DNA from: Sambucus nigra | Lineage: Eukaryota; Streptophyta; Magnoliopsida; Dipsacales; Adoxaceae | NCBI GenBank assembly: GCA_949130495.1 | Contig: OX422215.1 | Coordinates: 69,145,244 to 69,209,243 of the forward strand | Direction: 5' to 3' | DNA length: 64,000 nt | In this document: piece after piece, positions 1 through 12,835 of the stretch | How the letters are laid out: each line of letters starts with the position of its first letter | Position numbering within the stretch: position 1 is the first letter of the stretch | Position numbers and translations under genes: made by a program | The notes under the pieces: generated by a model | Database searches by the model: none | Seen by the model: only the letters and a program-made list of their open reading frames with translations | What the model was told of the DNA's origin: nothing

Positions 1-1050
1 ATTAATTAATTTCTCCCTTATATCACAAACTGGCCGAACTGACCAGATTTTCCCATCGTCAATCGATCGATGCCCCCCGATCAATCGATCGACCCCTTCG
101 TGACAAATCTTCGTCCCCACTGATTTCCACCATTAACAAAATTCAAGGTTTTTGACCCATAATCTAAACCTCTAATTACATCATCCCACCATAAAAAGAT
201 GGTTATTCCATATCCAACACATCATAGGGACCTTAAGATAATCAATTTCTCCACTTGTACCTACTTTTCGAAATGTGTTTTTCTCCATAAAAATTCAATT
301 ATCGATTTTACAAATCTCAAATTTCAGATTCAATTTCCACCCCTTTTCGTTCTAGATTTTCCATTCAAATCATACATACATACTCAAAGATCTATCACCC
401 ATCTAAATCTTACTTTGAATCTCATTTCAGTGTTCCATAAATAAAAACCCCATTTTTGTACCCGTTTATCCCCAAAACGAATTTTAGTATACACATCACT
501 AAAATATGAATTTGATATCACAATTTAGGAGTAAAAACAATTAACCACTTGCCTGGAATCACTCGTAGGGTCTGATCCGTTGTTGATGTCCCTTAATTTG
601 GCTCCAATATCCTCCAATTTTCTCTTGATTTTCGTTTCCCCAAATCCCCTCTCAAACCCTAGGTTTAGTGTTATGTTGGCTGCCATTCCTTACTCTCCCA
701 GTTAGGTTAAAAACCCTTTATCTCGTTTTTAGCCTAATGGGCTTAATTAAAATAGCCCAAATCATCTCGTGTGGGCTCGGCTATGCCCAAAAATGTCCCG
801 AGACCCAATTACTACCCCGGGTACTCTTTTCTGACTATCTCGACCCTTCCGGATACAACCGCGCACTCAGAATTGGCATCCAAATTAATTTATAAAAATT
901 CATATCTCACACCCAATTTAGTCTATACCGACTCCCGGCTGGGATAAGTGCATACCCCGTCATTAATACCCAAAATGACGTAATTAAATTATTACTATTC
1001 ACTTAGTAAATAAATTTCCCTAAACATTAACCATTCACTCCCCGATTAAC

Positions 1051-1082
<32 letters not shown>

Positions 1083-1175
1083 CCATAATTAATTCAATTA
1101 AAATTACAACACACAAGTAATTTAAAATTCCCGAATTAATTAAATATTAACTGCACAAAAATACGGGGTGATACA
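1..1175 (-). mobile_element. Long-LTR Gypsy family: LTR fragment, runs off the left edge
   Basis: Read on the minus strand, the segment starts with TGTATCACCCCGTATTT at about 1175. This matches the LTR start at 59268 (TGTAATACCCCGTATTT). It shares further landmarks with the other LTR copies in the window: a block of clustered ATCGATCGA words (61-92), and a stretch around 820-880 that corresponds to about 59600-59700. A short (TA)n lies at 1052-1080. The rest of the LTR and any internal region lie outside the window, so a solo LTR and a 5' LTR cannot be told apart. The right flank (1176 on) shows no polypurine tract, so this is not a 3' LTR. It is non-coding; the small open frames here are chance. 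Confidence 0.7.
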
Positions 1176-1617
1176 TAATAAGAATAATTGCAGAAGAAGT
1201 CCCTCCAAAATTTCTCCTCAAGTCTTCCAATAACTGTACTAGTATTCCTCCAAAAGGGTTCGAGAAAATTATAAGATTGTCCTTAAATTAAAGAGTGTAA
1301 TTTTAGGAATGAAATGGTGTAACTTGAGTGGAAATGGATTAAGTTTTTTGGGTTAGGTTTTGTAGTGGAATTGAAAATACAATAGGAATATTTACTGAGC
1401 TTTTTAAGAAAAGAAGAAGAATGAGATAAAGCTCATTCTTAAGATGAATGCATCAATTTCAACCTTATAATGCTTAACCCACTAATTATAAATATATTAA
1501 TGATTAATCCATTAATATTCTAAAATATTATAATGGCTGTCCCATTAAGAGTTATAAATGCCATAATGGTTAAACCACCAAAGGCACTAATATTATTGCA
1601 TGATGACTAACCTGCCA
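1176..1617. other. AT-rich stretch, nothing recognised
   Basis: About 440 bp between the left LTR and the ATT microsatellite. No open frame of interest, no terminal repeat and no match to other parts of the window was seen. Confidence 0.5.
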
Positions 1618-1828
<211 letters not shown>

Positions 1829-1877
1829 TTGTTATTATTATTTTTCTTGAATACTATATTACTATTATTTTTCTTAA

Positions 1878-2176
1878 TTGCCCAGGTCTATGTGGACGAC
1901 ATATTATTTAGATCCACGTGAGAGTGAGTTTGAGATGAGCATGATTAGTGAGCTTATATTCTTCCTTAGTCTCTAGGTTCGTCAGCTAGAGGATGAGATG
2001 TTCATCTCCCAAACCAAGTATGCGTGACACCTTGTGAAGAACTTTGGTTTAGACTCCGCTAAACACACACGTATCCCGATGAGTACCTCAACTAAGCTTA
2101 GCAAGGACACTTCAGGCAAGGATGTAGACCAAACCTTGTTTCAGAGTATGATAAGTAGTCTTCTCTACTTGACTAC
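1878..2176 (+). pseudogene. Copia C1 reverse transcriptase remnant (pol, first part)
   Basis: The sequence aligns base by base with the RT of the well-preserved Copia at about 48980-49310. It begins at the YVDD active-site region (here V-Y-V-D-D-I) and runs to the end of the RT connection before RNase H. Compared with that copy it has lost roughly 35 bp after the YVDD box and carries stops, one of them a CAG-type codon now reading TAG. Everything upstream of YVDD (gag, protease, integrase, RT fingers and palm) is missing and is replaced by the ATT array and unassigned DNA. The frame is split at 2176 by a solo LTR and resumes at 5457. The family is SIRE-like Ty1/Copia. It is a dead copy. Confidence 0.9.
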
Positions 2177-3062
2177 TATGACACACCGCATAATAAAATA
2201 TCGGGTGATAAATCCTATACCAAATTAAAACGGGAGTCTCATATGGTTTATTCTGAGCATCACTGTCGAAAACCAATTTAATTACTAATAACTTATTAGG
2301 CTGGCATCAAAATATTATTTAACTAATCTTTTTAACCAAACCAACCAAGTAAAACAATCACAGCAATTGATATACAACAACTGAAATGAAAAGAAATAAC
2401 CGAACACTCAGTACCACATAATACAACCAAATCAAATGACGCACTAAAAGGTTGTAAAAGAATAAATGAATACAATTGGTCTATCGGCCCGAGTGTTACT
2501 ACAATGCTTCCTATCTAGATCACAAGAATAAAAATGTCTAAAATAAACCATCATGCATCCACAACTGCTGCAACAAGCATCTGACTCGACAGAATCATCA
2601 TCCAGGAGTCCCTGTGTCTGGACACTTAATATATACATATATATATAGCAAGAGACGGGAAAATAGAGAAATGGGTCAGAGCCCGAGTTTTGAAAATATT
2701 TACAAAGTGCTTAAAAGCCATATTTTAAAATGTTAAATATCTCATATTTAAATTGGTATTTCACTCTCATGAGATACACCTCACTCCTCTTCTAATAGTG
2801 CACACCTATCGAAAATCTTTTTAAACAACCTAGTTAAGCTACCCCGCCTAACTAATCTGTTTCATCCATATTCTAAAGTGCTCATAAACGTGAGAACTAT
2901 AGACTAAACTTCTCCCAATTCCCAACATCGCACTACATTTCTTGCGTGGGTTGTCTCGCGAAGCGAAATCCAAACAAGGAACCCACCAATACACTACTAC
3001 CTGACAATGTTGATCGTCGAGATCCATTAGGCCCTCAGTACATAATACATATATAAGAACTC

Positions 3063-3114
<52 letters not shown>

Positions 3115-5456
3115 CTCACTAGAACTTATGATTTATATTCATATAAATCCGGATATAAATTTACCGGAAGGAGAATAACACCTAATCATTCTTTTCACTT
3201 TATACAAGTTTACTTTATATGATATCTCATCTTAATATGCAAGCAATGTACTATACGCAACAAGTATAATTATACCTATTACAGTCATAAGTATAATAAC
3301 CATCCCACCGAGCTATAACTCGAGGATGCAGTCTCGTAATGCCTATCCGCATTCGGGTTTACTCAATCAACCACGATACCATGCCAGACTCACTCGTGGT
3401 CATGGTAAAAATACACAACAGTGGAGGTGATCATATTCCCTCTGAAAGTGTAATAACAATATCACACTCATATGCGGGACAATATGAACTGGGAATATAC
3501 TCTCCCTGCTCCTCAAGCTAGGGGATTCACCCACATCGCGCAACCTCCCTGGATCACACTAGAGAAAATATATAATTTGGTTGTCCATCGCTATGCCCGG
3601 GGAAGCTCGGGGAACCAACCTCTAAAGTAAAAATATACCAATCACACACAAATATATATATTTTCGTACCATATCAAATATATACAGTAACAACTCCCGT
3701 TTATAATATTTATCACTTCTCAATATGTATGGCTATAATTGCCAAACTCTTACAGCGATAGCCAATAACCACGAATGTTCCCATTCGAAAGAGCATATAA
3801 GTATTATCTTACTTAATATATAACTCGCACCTTAATCACTTTTAAGTATTTATATATAATCCTGAATATTCCAATTCGTAATAATTGAATAAGTATACTA
3901 TTGACTTATTTTGGTCCCATAGGTATCACATCACCTATAATAATAGTCAATAGACGTATCGGATAACCGCTAAATCATCTTTATCATATATCCTAAATTC
4001 TATCCTAGTCGCCTCGTAGGATTTACTCAAACATAATCGACATATAATTACATTTTCTACGCGGATAATTATATATATATATAATCGCCCGCTGAAATAC
4101 TACCCCGAGTGTTACTCGTCCCGAACACCCCAAAATTAGTAAGTCATGGATTTTACTTTCCACGAACCCACGGTATACACCTCAGTCAAATAATAATTTA
4201 GAAGTCCTCACACTACATTTAGGAACCCCAAATATTTAACTCAACAAATTATTTTCCTTAAAACTATACATTAAGTCCCACACCATTTTGCACCTTCCTA
4301 GTCCTAATTAATTCCCTTAAATGGCTAGCTATGAATTTCCCCTAGTTGGATATTTATTTCCTCAAATAAATAAGCTAAAAGTCATTAATTTAAGAATTTA
4401 CCCCATTTAAACTAAATAAGATGAAACTATCAAAATTTTTGCAGGGGCGATTGATCGACCCCTGGCCGTCGATCGATCGATCGATCAGGTCAGCTTCTTC
4501 TCCGAGACTCTGTTTCAGCCATTAGCATACCCATAAACTTTTATTTCTTCTCCCAGACTTATTTAATCACAACCAACTATCTATGTTCATGGAAAATAGG
4601 TTCTAATTATCCTAGAACCAAGAATCAAGAACTAATTTCTAGAAATCCCAATGTTTTCCTAATATGAGATTTTATCCGATTTCAATTGTTCACGTTTCGA
4701 AAAACCATCTTCGATTCACGAAAACCCAACCCCAAAATCATTATATTTTTACACACAAACTAAATTATGAGAAATAAATACACTAAATCATTAAAGAAAG
4801 TTAAACAATTGCCTCATGGATAAAATCAAACGACCTCGAGTCGAATCCCGCGGAGTTTAGACGGAATCCCCTATTTCTTCCTCTTTTTCCTTCCTCTCTT
4901 ATCATTCTCTTCTTCCTCTCTTTTCTTTCTTTCCTTTTCTCTCTCTCTCTCTCGTGCGTTTATAAGAGAGGATAATGGATTATCCCTTATAATCCCAAAA
5001 ATGACTCGTTTACTCAATTGCGAGTCCCTACTAGTACAAAAGTCCTCGAAACCTAAACACTGCTCCCGGATACTCAATTCTGACTATCTTGGCCATTCTG
5101 AAACCAACCGTGCACTCAAAATCTCCATCCGAGTCACTTAACTAAAATTCACTAATTAAACCCAACACATCTCATTACGTGTGTTTTCCAAATAAAATAT
5201 TATCCTTCATTGCTTTACCCAACTGGAACATGTGATAAAAATAATCCAAATCATATACTTAGTTCCGTAAGAAAATCTAATCCATGTAAATATTAATCTG
5301 ACACTTCCAAACTAATACTTACTACTCACTTTAAAATCTCAATTTATCAAATTGTACTCATAAATTCCAAAAATTATTATTCACAGAAATTTCTCAAATT
5401 TCCAAATTACACCCAATTATGTAATTTTAATATGCATAAAAGTGCGGGGTATTAGA
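2177..5456 (-). mobile_element. Solo LTR of the long-LTR Gypsy family inserted in Copia C1
   Basis: A 3.28 kb LTR lies on the minus strand. Its 3' end is at 2177 (TATGACAC, where sister copies read TGTGACAC) and its 5' end is at 5456 (…GCGGGGTATTAGA, where sisters read TATTACA). Landmarks shared with the LTRs at 13630, 54606 and 59268 include the CACTGTCG motif near 2260, the AGTGCACACC word near 2800, the ATCGATCGA cluster (4448-4487) and the GACTATCTTGG region near 5080. No gag, pol, PBS or PPT lies between the two ends. With a perfect 5-bp TSD, this is a solo LTR left by LTR-LTR recombination. A roughly 100-bp block at 2933-3030 also occurs in the internal region of sister elements, which is odd for an LTR. 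Confidence 0.85.
3062..3110. repeat. (TA)n microsatellite inside the solo LTR
   Basis: About 24 uninterrupted TA units. Shorter TA runs occur in related LTRs (1052-1080 and 15018-15040). Confidence 0.9.
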
Positions 5457-6079
5457 ACTACCAGTCACCCCGACATCGCCTTTACTATTGGAGTTTGTGC
5501 AGGATATCAGGCGTCCTCGAAAGAGTCACACTTACTCGCTTTTAAACGTATTATCAAATATGTGGGTGGAACTCTCTCATACGATACTTGGTATTCCTTT
5601 GATACCGATGACCAATTATTCGCCTATTCGAATGTCGATTGGGGGTATGTAGATGGATGTAGCAGGACTTTTGGTGGTTTTTTCTATTTTGGTTATGCTC
5701 CTTTATCTTGGTTTAGTAAGAAGCAAAACTCCATCTCTTTTTCTACTGCGAAGGCTGAGTACATAGTCACCGAGAGTTGTTGCACCTAACTTTTGTGGAT
5801 GAAGCAGAGGTTGAAGGATTATTGCATTTCACAAGACACCATGACTATTTCCTGTGATAACACGAGCACAATACACATATCTCGTAATCCAATCGAGCAT
5901 CCGTGCAGAAGTACATTAGGATATGGGAGCACTTTATCCGTGAGTTAGTAGAAGAGAAAGTCTTATCCTTAAGTTTTGTGTCCACCGACATCCAGTTAGA
6001 CAATATTTTCACAAAACCTTTAGACGCCCTTAGATTTGAGAGTCTTAGGAAGTCTCTAGGAATTTGCACAGTTGACTGA
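5457..6079 (+). pseudogene. Copia C1 RNase H and pol C-terminus
   Basis: This is the continuation of the pol frame split by the solo LTR. From 5457 it encodes the RPDIA-like segment (here HPDIAFTIGVC), the RNase H core with the ADWAG box degraded to VDWGY, the STAEAEYI motif as STAKAEYIV, and the ending that in the intact relative reads ADIFTKPLD and then CTVD-stop. Stops interrupt it: TAA at about 5788, where the relative has a glutamine-type codon in CTQL, plus a frame slip near 5905. The terminal TGA is at 6077-6079, the same place as in the preserved copy (49931-49933). The element class is Ty1/Copia, SIRE-like. No function is expected. Confidence 0.9.
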
Positions 6080-7612
6080 GAGGTAGTTACCATGTCTAGT
6101 CTAGGATACATTTTTCATGCTCATATCATATTGTTCCGATTGCTAGACTATATCATTTGTAACATTTTTGTGTATTATTTTTTCTTCTTCCTATTTTTAG
6201 AAAAATACAAAAAGATTTTTTGTTATTTAAGAAAAATAGAAAAATTATAAAAAAAATCATTTTTTAAGAAAATGAAGAAGGCAAAAAGATTTTTGTATTT
6301 TTGTTTACACCTTTTATTATAGACATTTATGATGGCCAAAGTCACAACGTCATTTCCATATTGCACGTGCCTTGTTGATAGTGATTTGAGATGATACATC
6401 ATTTCATCCTTGTGCTTTATAGTGTATTGGAGTCATTGAGATGTGATTAGTGATATCTTTCTACATATTTGGCTCCTTGTCTCCTTCAATGCACACATGC
6501 ATGGATTTATTTTGAACATTACTTGTCTGTCACATGGTTGTTTAGTTGTTGTCATCTCAATTCTGTCTTTAAAGAGAACCATATACAATGAAAGTAATGC
6601 ATGTAAGAACTTTTGACCGTGAGGAATTTGTTTAATGTGAAAAATAATGTGAACACTAGGAACGGCTATGAAAAGAACATGTGTCCTTTACAATTAAGCC
6701 ACCATTTAAATCGGACCTAAAAAGTATGGCATTGTAAAAAGTAGCCAAGGTCTAAAGAGTTTGAAAAGAGCCAAAAAAGTGTGCCAATGTAAAAAGTAGT
6801 CAAGGAAAAACTAGTTTAGGTTGATATGATCATTCAAAATAAAATAATAGAATAAAAAAATTTGATCATTCTTATTTATGAGGGAGTTTGGTTGGAATTC
6901 AATGGGTTTGCACGTGCTGACAAACTCTTGAAAAATCATTTCATAATTTTAAGACGTTATTGGTATGAAAATCACTTTATAATTTGACTTGTCGATTTGA
7001 TTGAGTCAATTTCATATAAATTCACCATTTTACACTTAATGATTATTTTGAGTCCATTCGTTAGGAGTATCTAAAATTCATCGTGCACAAATGTTATGTA
7101 TGTCTGAGTTGATTTTTCACATCGAACTTGTTCACACCCCTACGCTTATGCATTCATCGACTTGGTTATCTTAATGATCTTTCATGGTGTGATTATTTGT
7201 TGTATATTTTGTAAGAAAAATTTTAAAAATTTTGAAAAAGAGAAGTTTTCCATTTTGTGACACACTCCATTCATTTTTCTATGTTCTTCTTAATGATTTG
7301 ATTATGCTTAATTGATTTTATCATCTATGCTTATCATTATTTTTCAAACTTTTGCGCGTCAAGATATTTGTTTCTTGTCTTATGTGTGTAGGTAAAAATT
7401 GAGGATCATTTTTTTGCACACCCTGATGATGACAAAGAAACGTTGGAGAATTGAAGCTTTGAAGATGTTTAAGATTTTTTAAGGATATATTCGTTAATAT
7501 TTCCTTTTGTGGGTTTTGGGGGATATTAAATTATATGTCATTAGATTTTAGTTTGAGTTGCATAATTCGGATTTGATATGTATCTACCGTCATAGACATA
7601 GGGGGATATTTA
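6080..7612 (+). mobile_element. Copia C1 spacer between pol and 3' LTR
   Basis: About 1.5 kb of non-coding sequence is collinear with 49934-51436 of the preserved Copia. It has the same A-rich AAAAATACAAAAAGATTTT blocks near 6200-6290, the same landmarks through 7590, and a purine tract AGGGGGA at about 7600 just before the LTR. A long 3' spacer is typical of SIRE-type Copia elements. No env-like frame is present. Confidence 0.8.
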
Positions 7613-8781
7613 TGAGGACATGATTTTAAAAATGACCGAATAGAATCTAGGCAATTATGAGTTTCCTAGAGCATCGTTAGTATGTCATATACCGTTGCAT
7701 TTGGTGCGTAATCACTTGATCACCCATGATGGACACTATCTGAATCCTAAGCATCAAGTATCATCATCATGCACTCATTATCTTCAATGATGTGTTGTGC
7801 ATCTTCTTCGTGCAACATGCGACGTGCATTATTCACTGACTCCACTACGACTAAAGGTAAATTGTTTACTTGGAGTTTTGAATGTTTACGTATTTATTTG
7901 GGATTTTTTATAAAATGTATTTTATCAAAATAAGTTGGTCTTCTAAGTCAAAATTAATTTTTGAAGACCTGTTGGTGAACTTAGAAAAAAAATATTTTCT
8001 GGCGTGTTCAAATGACAGAGCCATGTCGTTCGAGCAATAGGCACATGTTTTTCAAACAACCCTTCAAACGATATCTCATGTCGTTAGATAGGTCGCACCA
8101 ACCTCTCTTGAAGAATTTTATCAAACGAACCCGTACAGTTTTGACATTTAATACCCCGTTTGATATGTCGTGAGATGAAAGATCGACTGACTTCATTGTC
8201 ATTCAAATGACATCCACATGTCATTCGAACGATCGTGCTGACTTTATTTTTTTATAAATACCTGCTCTCAAGCTAGGTTTTTGTAAGTCTTTTCAACTTC
8301 ATTTTTCTATATAACTGCTACGAATTTAAGACTTTATCTTTTAGGTTTTAAACCTCTTTTGATTCACCAAAACATCCCAAATATATATGTGAATCATTAT
8401 AAACCCTTATTACTCATTCTACCTATTCTTATAGTACATCTTGTGAAGAAGAAAGGTTGTCTTCACTACTGACCATTATAGCTCTTGAGGGATCTCTTGC
8501 CAACGACAACGAACTTATGACTATGGGTATTCGTCTGTAAAATCAAACTATATTTCTCTTTATTTGTAAGTCGTGGTTTCCATAATATAGTGAAATAAAA
8601 AGGTTATCCCCCTTTAGGGATTTTCCTCAAATTTGTGTATGTGATTGATTGTTTGGCATTCTAGGTATATTTATTGCTTTCAATCACGATTAGGTGCATG
8701 TTTAGGGTTTAACTAAAACTGGTGATTAAATTGGAATTTAATTAAATAAATTTATATATTTAACAGAAGCGCTCTCTCAAA
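7613..8781 (+). mobile_element. Copia C1 3' LTR
   Basis: It starts with TGAGGACA directly after the purine tract. It matches the C4 and C2 LTRs at GTCATATACCGTT (7686), in the AACCCTAAA-type downstream part, and at its end (AAGCGCTCTCTCA). It is about 1.17 kb, against 910 bp in C4. The middle differs from C4: instead of the palindromic GGACCGATCCG words it has AT-richer words such as TGTCGTTCGA and its inverse (8020-8240). This suggests a diverged subfamily with its own U3. The element sits inside, or directly abuts, another Copia remnant. Confidence 0.75.
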
Positions 8782-9660
8782 TAAATTTGATATACAAGAT
8801 ATGGGTATTGTTTATATTATATTAGAAATTAAAATTTTTAAAACCTCAGATGCACTTATCTTGTCTCCATCTCATTATATTGGGAAGATACTCGACACGT
8901 TCGATAAAGGTGAAAACCCCTATTGACCGAAAACTTCATTTATATAAAATACTAAAAATGGTATATCTCAAATGGAATACTCTTGTATCATAGGCAGTTC
9001 AATGTATATCATGAACTGCACTCATCCAGATATTGCTTACTCAGTTAGCAAATTGACTAGGTATACAAGAAATCCAGGTGAACACCATTGGAAAGGCATA
9101 ATAAAAGTTCTTAGATATTTAAGATATGCCCTTAATAATGGATTGCACTACACTAGATATAAAGTTGTACTTGAAAGATATAGTAATGTTAATTTGATAT
9201 CTGATTCAAAGGATTCTAATTCCACAAGTGGATATGCATATACATTTTGTAACTTTGTTGTATCATGGAAATCATAAAAAAGGACTTGTATTTATAGGTC
9301 CACTATAAATTCAGAATTTATAGTTTTTGATAAAGATGGAGAAGAAGAAGAATGGATTCGAAACTTTTTAGAGGATATTTCTATGTGGCCAAAACCCGGG
9401 CCTACAATTTTCATACATTATAATAGTCAATCGGCAGTTGGCAGAGAATAAAGTCATATGTATAATGGTAAGTCTTAACATAGACATCGAATACATAATA
9501 CCATTAAACAAATGCTCTCTAATGGAATAGTTTCCATCGATTATATTACGTCTAAGGATAATATAGTGGATCCATTAACCAAAGGGTTGAATAGAGAGAA
9601 AATGTGTAGTTTATCAAGGGGAATGGGATTAAAGCCTACAAAATAATGTGTTGTCTTGAT
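8782..9660 (+). pseudogene. Copia C3 (different lineage) RT end and RNase H remnant
   Basis: Frames from about 8972 encode the segment [18 protein letters not shown], then [14 protein letters not shown], a degraded RNase H ([22 protein letters not shown]) and, after stops, DPLTKGLNREK. This order (GSLMY / RPDIA / NPG..HW / STSGY / DPLTK) is the conserved C-terminus of Ty1/Copia pol. The sequence is not close to the SIRE-like copies and fits the Tork/TAR-type branch, which is an inference. Several stops and frame slips follow 9277. The upstream part (about 8800-8970) is poorly preserved RT. It is probably the older host element into which Copia C1 inserted. Confidence 0.8.
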
Positions 9661-11110
9661 GGCAACCCTACTTAACTGACTGGAGATCCCAAGATCTAGG
9701 TGCAAAGGGACAATCGAATCTTGACTGACTTATTGAAGAAAGCAATGATGATTTTCAAGCTGATACCTATTACTACGATAAAATAATGTTGCCTATAAAG
9801 TAAGTAAGGATACGTTTAGCTTTAATGACCCCTATATTTTGAAAATTCAAGCGGGGTATAGTAGATAAATCTTAATGGGAAGTCACTTATGTGAATGTGA
9901 AGGAATCGCTTATATGAGAACTTCGAAAGGCTAAAATGAAACCATGAATTATTTCGGGCCAAAAAAAAATAACCGAAAGAATCAAATTTATTCAAAAAAT
10001 TACTGTGTTAAGTCTATTGACTTGATTTACACAAAACACCAAGCAGTTCAAGACATCATGTTCACTAAATAGTAAGTAAATCTGATAATCTCTCACTAGG
10101 GAAGATTCAATGCCAAAAGTTATTACTCCCAATGAAGTAATTTTTCTATAGATATCTCTCAATATCTGCATAATCTTTTATGTTAATCCAACCAAATATC
10201 ATTCATGGTGAGGATTTTCTTAGAATTTATGGTATTTAATTGAGTTGATAAAATCATACTTTATTTAACTTTACGGTCAATTTAATATGGGAACGATGAG
10301 GTTGTCAGAAGTGGTAGTGCGTTCTCCTCCATAAGGAGTATAAAGTGGTATACTCGCATGTGTAAAATCATAGACTAATAAATGAGAAATTTTAGCTCAA
10401 GGTACCCACTTGGAACATGAAATTTGGTTGACGTGTCATGTTAAAGCTCTTGTCCCATGTAAGAAGACTGTGAAAAATAAGTGTAGTATATAATAACCCA
10501 TTTTAGCTTAAAGTCTTGGAATCCTTATGGAATCCCAACTCTTTCAAGTAGGGATGGATTACATGTATTTGAGTTGACTTCCATGCCCACATGCGTGCCA
10601 TCACCCGACCAGATTAGATTCGGCTCATCTTGGGACTTGGGCTTGGCCAAACTTTAAAATTTCTGGGTCTTATGCTTGGCCAGAGTATACAATTTTTGGG
10701 ACAATTTTATTGGGCCTTTTATTTATTTCCAAGTCTAATTTTGTGGTTTATTTTATTATTTTCTGGCCCATAATTTATTTCATTTTTTATTATTCTCTAA
10801 ATAGTTGTGACAATTGGGATATGTTTCAACCGATTTTAATCACCACTTATTTAGTATAAATAAGTTGTTCGGCCATTCATTTCAGATGTGATTTTAAGAC
10901 ATAAAATCTATCTAATAAATGTCCCATTTTTAGTCCATAAAAAAGAGAGTTCTTCATTATTGGTTCATCAGTGACTTGCAATTTGAAGTTCTACTATTAC
11001 AAGTGAGATTGTTGTATCCGGAGAGATGCTTTCCATCGAGTCCATAGATCAATAGCGCAGGGAAATTATCCTCTTAAAGTCAGAGTGTTCAAAAGTTATC
11101 TCAATCAATA
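9661..11110 (+). mobile_element. Probable 3' region and LTR of Copia C3
   Basis: Non-coding DNA follows the C3 pol remnant. The part from about 10440 to 11110 reads like a short-LTR element end. It has a TATAAATAAG box at about 10853, with a transcribed-leader-like, AT-rich segment after it. No second LTR exists in the window to define its borders, so the limits are estimates. Confidence 0.35.
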
Positions 11111-12347
11111 AATTATATATTTATTGTCCATGTATGTTTCTATGTGTTTGTGATTATTTTGCATATATTAATTACTATTTATATGTTTTGTAAATTAAAA
11201 ATCATTTTTAATAACATAGATAAGATTTCATACCAAAGTTATGAATTTTCTGGATTAGGATCAACTAAATTCTCAGCCCACCTCCTTATTTTTGTTTCTA
11301 CATATCCATTTTCATATATCTTTTTGTGAGATCCTATTTTGTTAAGTTTGATATGGATAGCCAATTTGGTAATTTTTTTCTTTTTTATATTTATCTCTTA
11401 AGGTTACCACTTTATGTTTGCAGCTTAACCATTTGATGAAATGCTGTTTAAATGCATTTTTGGATTTTCACATAAAGTATCAAACGCAAGCTAAAAAATA
11501 AGTTAAGGAATGGTGATCTTAGATCCATCCACATCTACCTATTTTGTAAATACATTCACCAATATATATTTAACTGTGTACAACAATTTAACTTGTAAGG
11601 AAAAAATATCCTTTTAAAATTAAAAAGTTCATTAACAAATAATTCTTAGTGAAACTGGAATTAATTAATAAAAAAATTACAAAATTAAGTGCCCAAAGTG
11701 GGTACGATGTCCCAAATAGTTACCTTGCACCTAAGACTCGGCCAACTATAAGCTTGCATATATAATTTTCACATTATTAGTTTTTCTTTCTTCGTTTTAT
11801 GCACCCTTACCACTGTCAAAAACTCAACTAAGCATGGGGAAAAAAGAAATTTGAAGTTTTGACTTTGCATGTTCCCATCCCAATAGGTTTAGGGAATATA
11901 AGTAATTTCAAGTGATGATGAAGCATGATTTCGAACTAAAAGAGAGGGAAAAAAACATAAACTGAAAAAGTATTGAACCAAATAAATGAGTAGGAGTATT
12001 GGGACGGTCTCCTAAAAAAGTTACTCTATCTAAATTAGACACCCTACAAGATTTTAGAAAGAACATTTTTCTCAAAAAAATACAAATTTGTTAATTAGTA
12101 AGTGCATCCCATTAAGTGGATGCACTACAAATACATGTCCTATTTTAGTGGATTACTAATCAATTTCCTTTAAGTTGATGAACTTATAGAATTTGCAAAA
12201 GGATTCAAGCTTGCCCTTAAGGAGCACTCACATGAAACTCATACTTATATTGTCAAGCATATGGTTCTACAACCTGTTATACATAGTCAAGCAGTTGTCT
12301 AGTGAAATGGCTTCTTATTTGCAAATAACCCTCTCACAAAGTAACCC
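11111..12347. other. AT-rich region, nothing recognised
   Basis: About 1.2 kb with no coding frame of note and no match elsewhere in the window. One small hairpin is visible at about 12101-12125 (GTGCATCC…GGATGCAC). Confidence 0.5.
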
Positions 12348-12552
12348 CAAGGGTTTAGGTGAGTGGTTGGCTCATGACTAAGGGGACTTCACCCCCAATT
12401 TCACGAGTTCAATTCTCCCCATTAACATAAATTTAGTTCCATGAACAACCAAAAGTAATCTCTATTTCCCAATCCTTGTTTGTGGTGGAAATAATAGTTT
12501 GAGGTGCACGCATGGTGACCCATGTTGGATATTCGTACTAAAAATAAAAAAA
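12348..12552 (+). mobile_element. SINE-like tRNA-derived retroposon candidate
   Basis: An A-box-like word (TTAGGTGAGTGG, about 12354) is followed roughly 48 bp later by a B-box-like word (GAGTTCAATTCTC, about 12404). The spacing and order fit an RNA polymerase III internal promoter. The unit ends in an A-rich tail near 12540-12552. No clear target-site duplication was found, and only one copy is present here, so this stays a candidate. Confidence 0.35.
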
Positions 12553-12642
12553 TCCCTCATAACATTAGACTTGTACACATATATAACAACCTCGTATAAC
12601 TTGTATATCTTTAAATGCATATAGTCCATCACTTTTACTTGT

Positions 12643-12835
12643 TAGAGTATCTCTAATACAAATGTGAATTGCTTCTTATGTGGCTATAAGAATTAAACAA
12701 TGTGTATTTTATGTGGCATAATTGTCTGCATAGAATTTTTTGTGCCAAATAAAATACACATGGTCTAATTCCAAGAGCCACATAGGAACCAATTCACATT
12801 GTCTAATTCCCACAAGAACATCTCCAATGTAAATA
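12643..12835. mobile_element. Foldback MITE
   Basis: Two arms of about 59 bp (12660-12718 and 12742-12800) are inverted copies of each other at roughly 85% identity. The spacer is short and AT-rich, so the whole unit can fold into one hairpin. The outer ends carry GAGTATCTCTAAT and ACATCTCCAATG, resembling the GAGCATCTCCAA ends of common plant hAT-type MITEs. It has no coding capacity. Confidence 0.6.

Larger units (their letters stand above)
2172..5461. repeat. Target-site duplication ACTAC flanking the solo LTR
   Basis: ACTAC occurs at 2172-2176 and again at 5457-5461, immediately outside the two LTR ends. Removing the LTR and one ACTAC restores collinearity with the pol of the preserved Copia at 49306-49320. 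This supports a simple retrotransposon integration into Copia C1. Confidence 0.85.
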
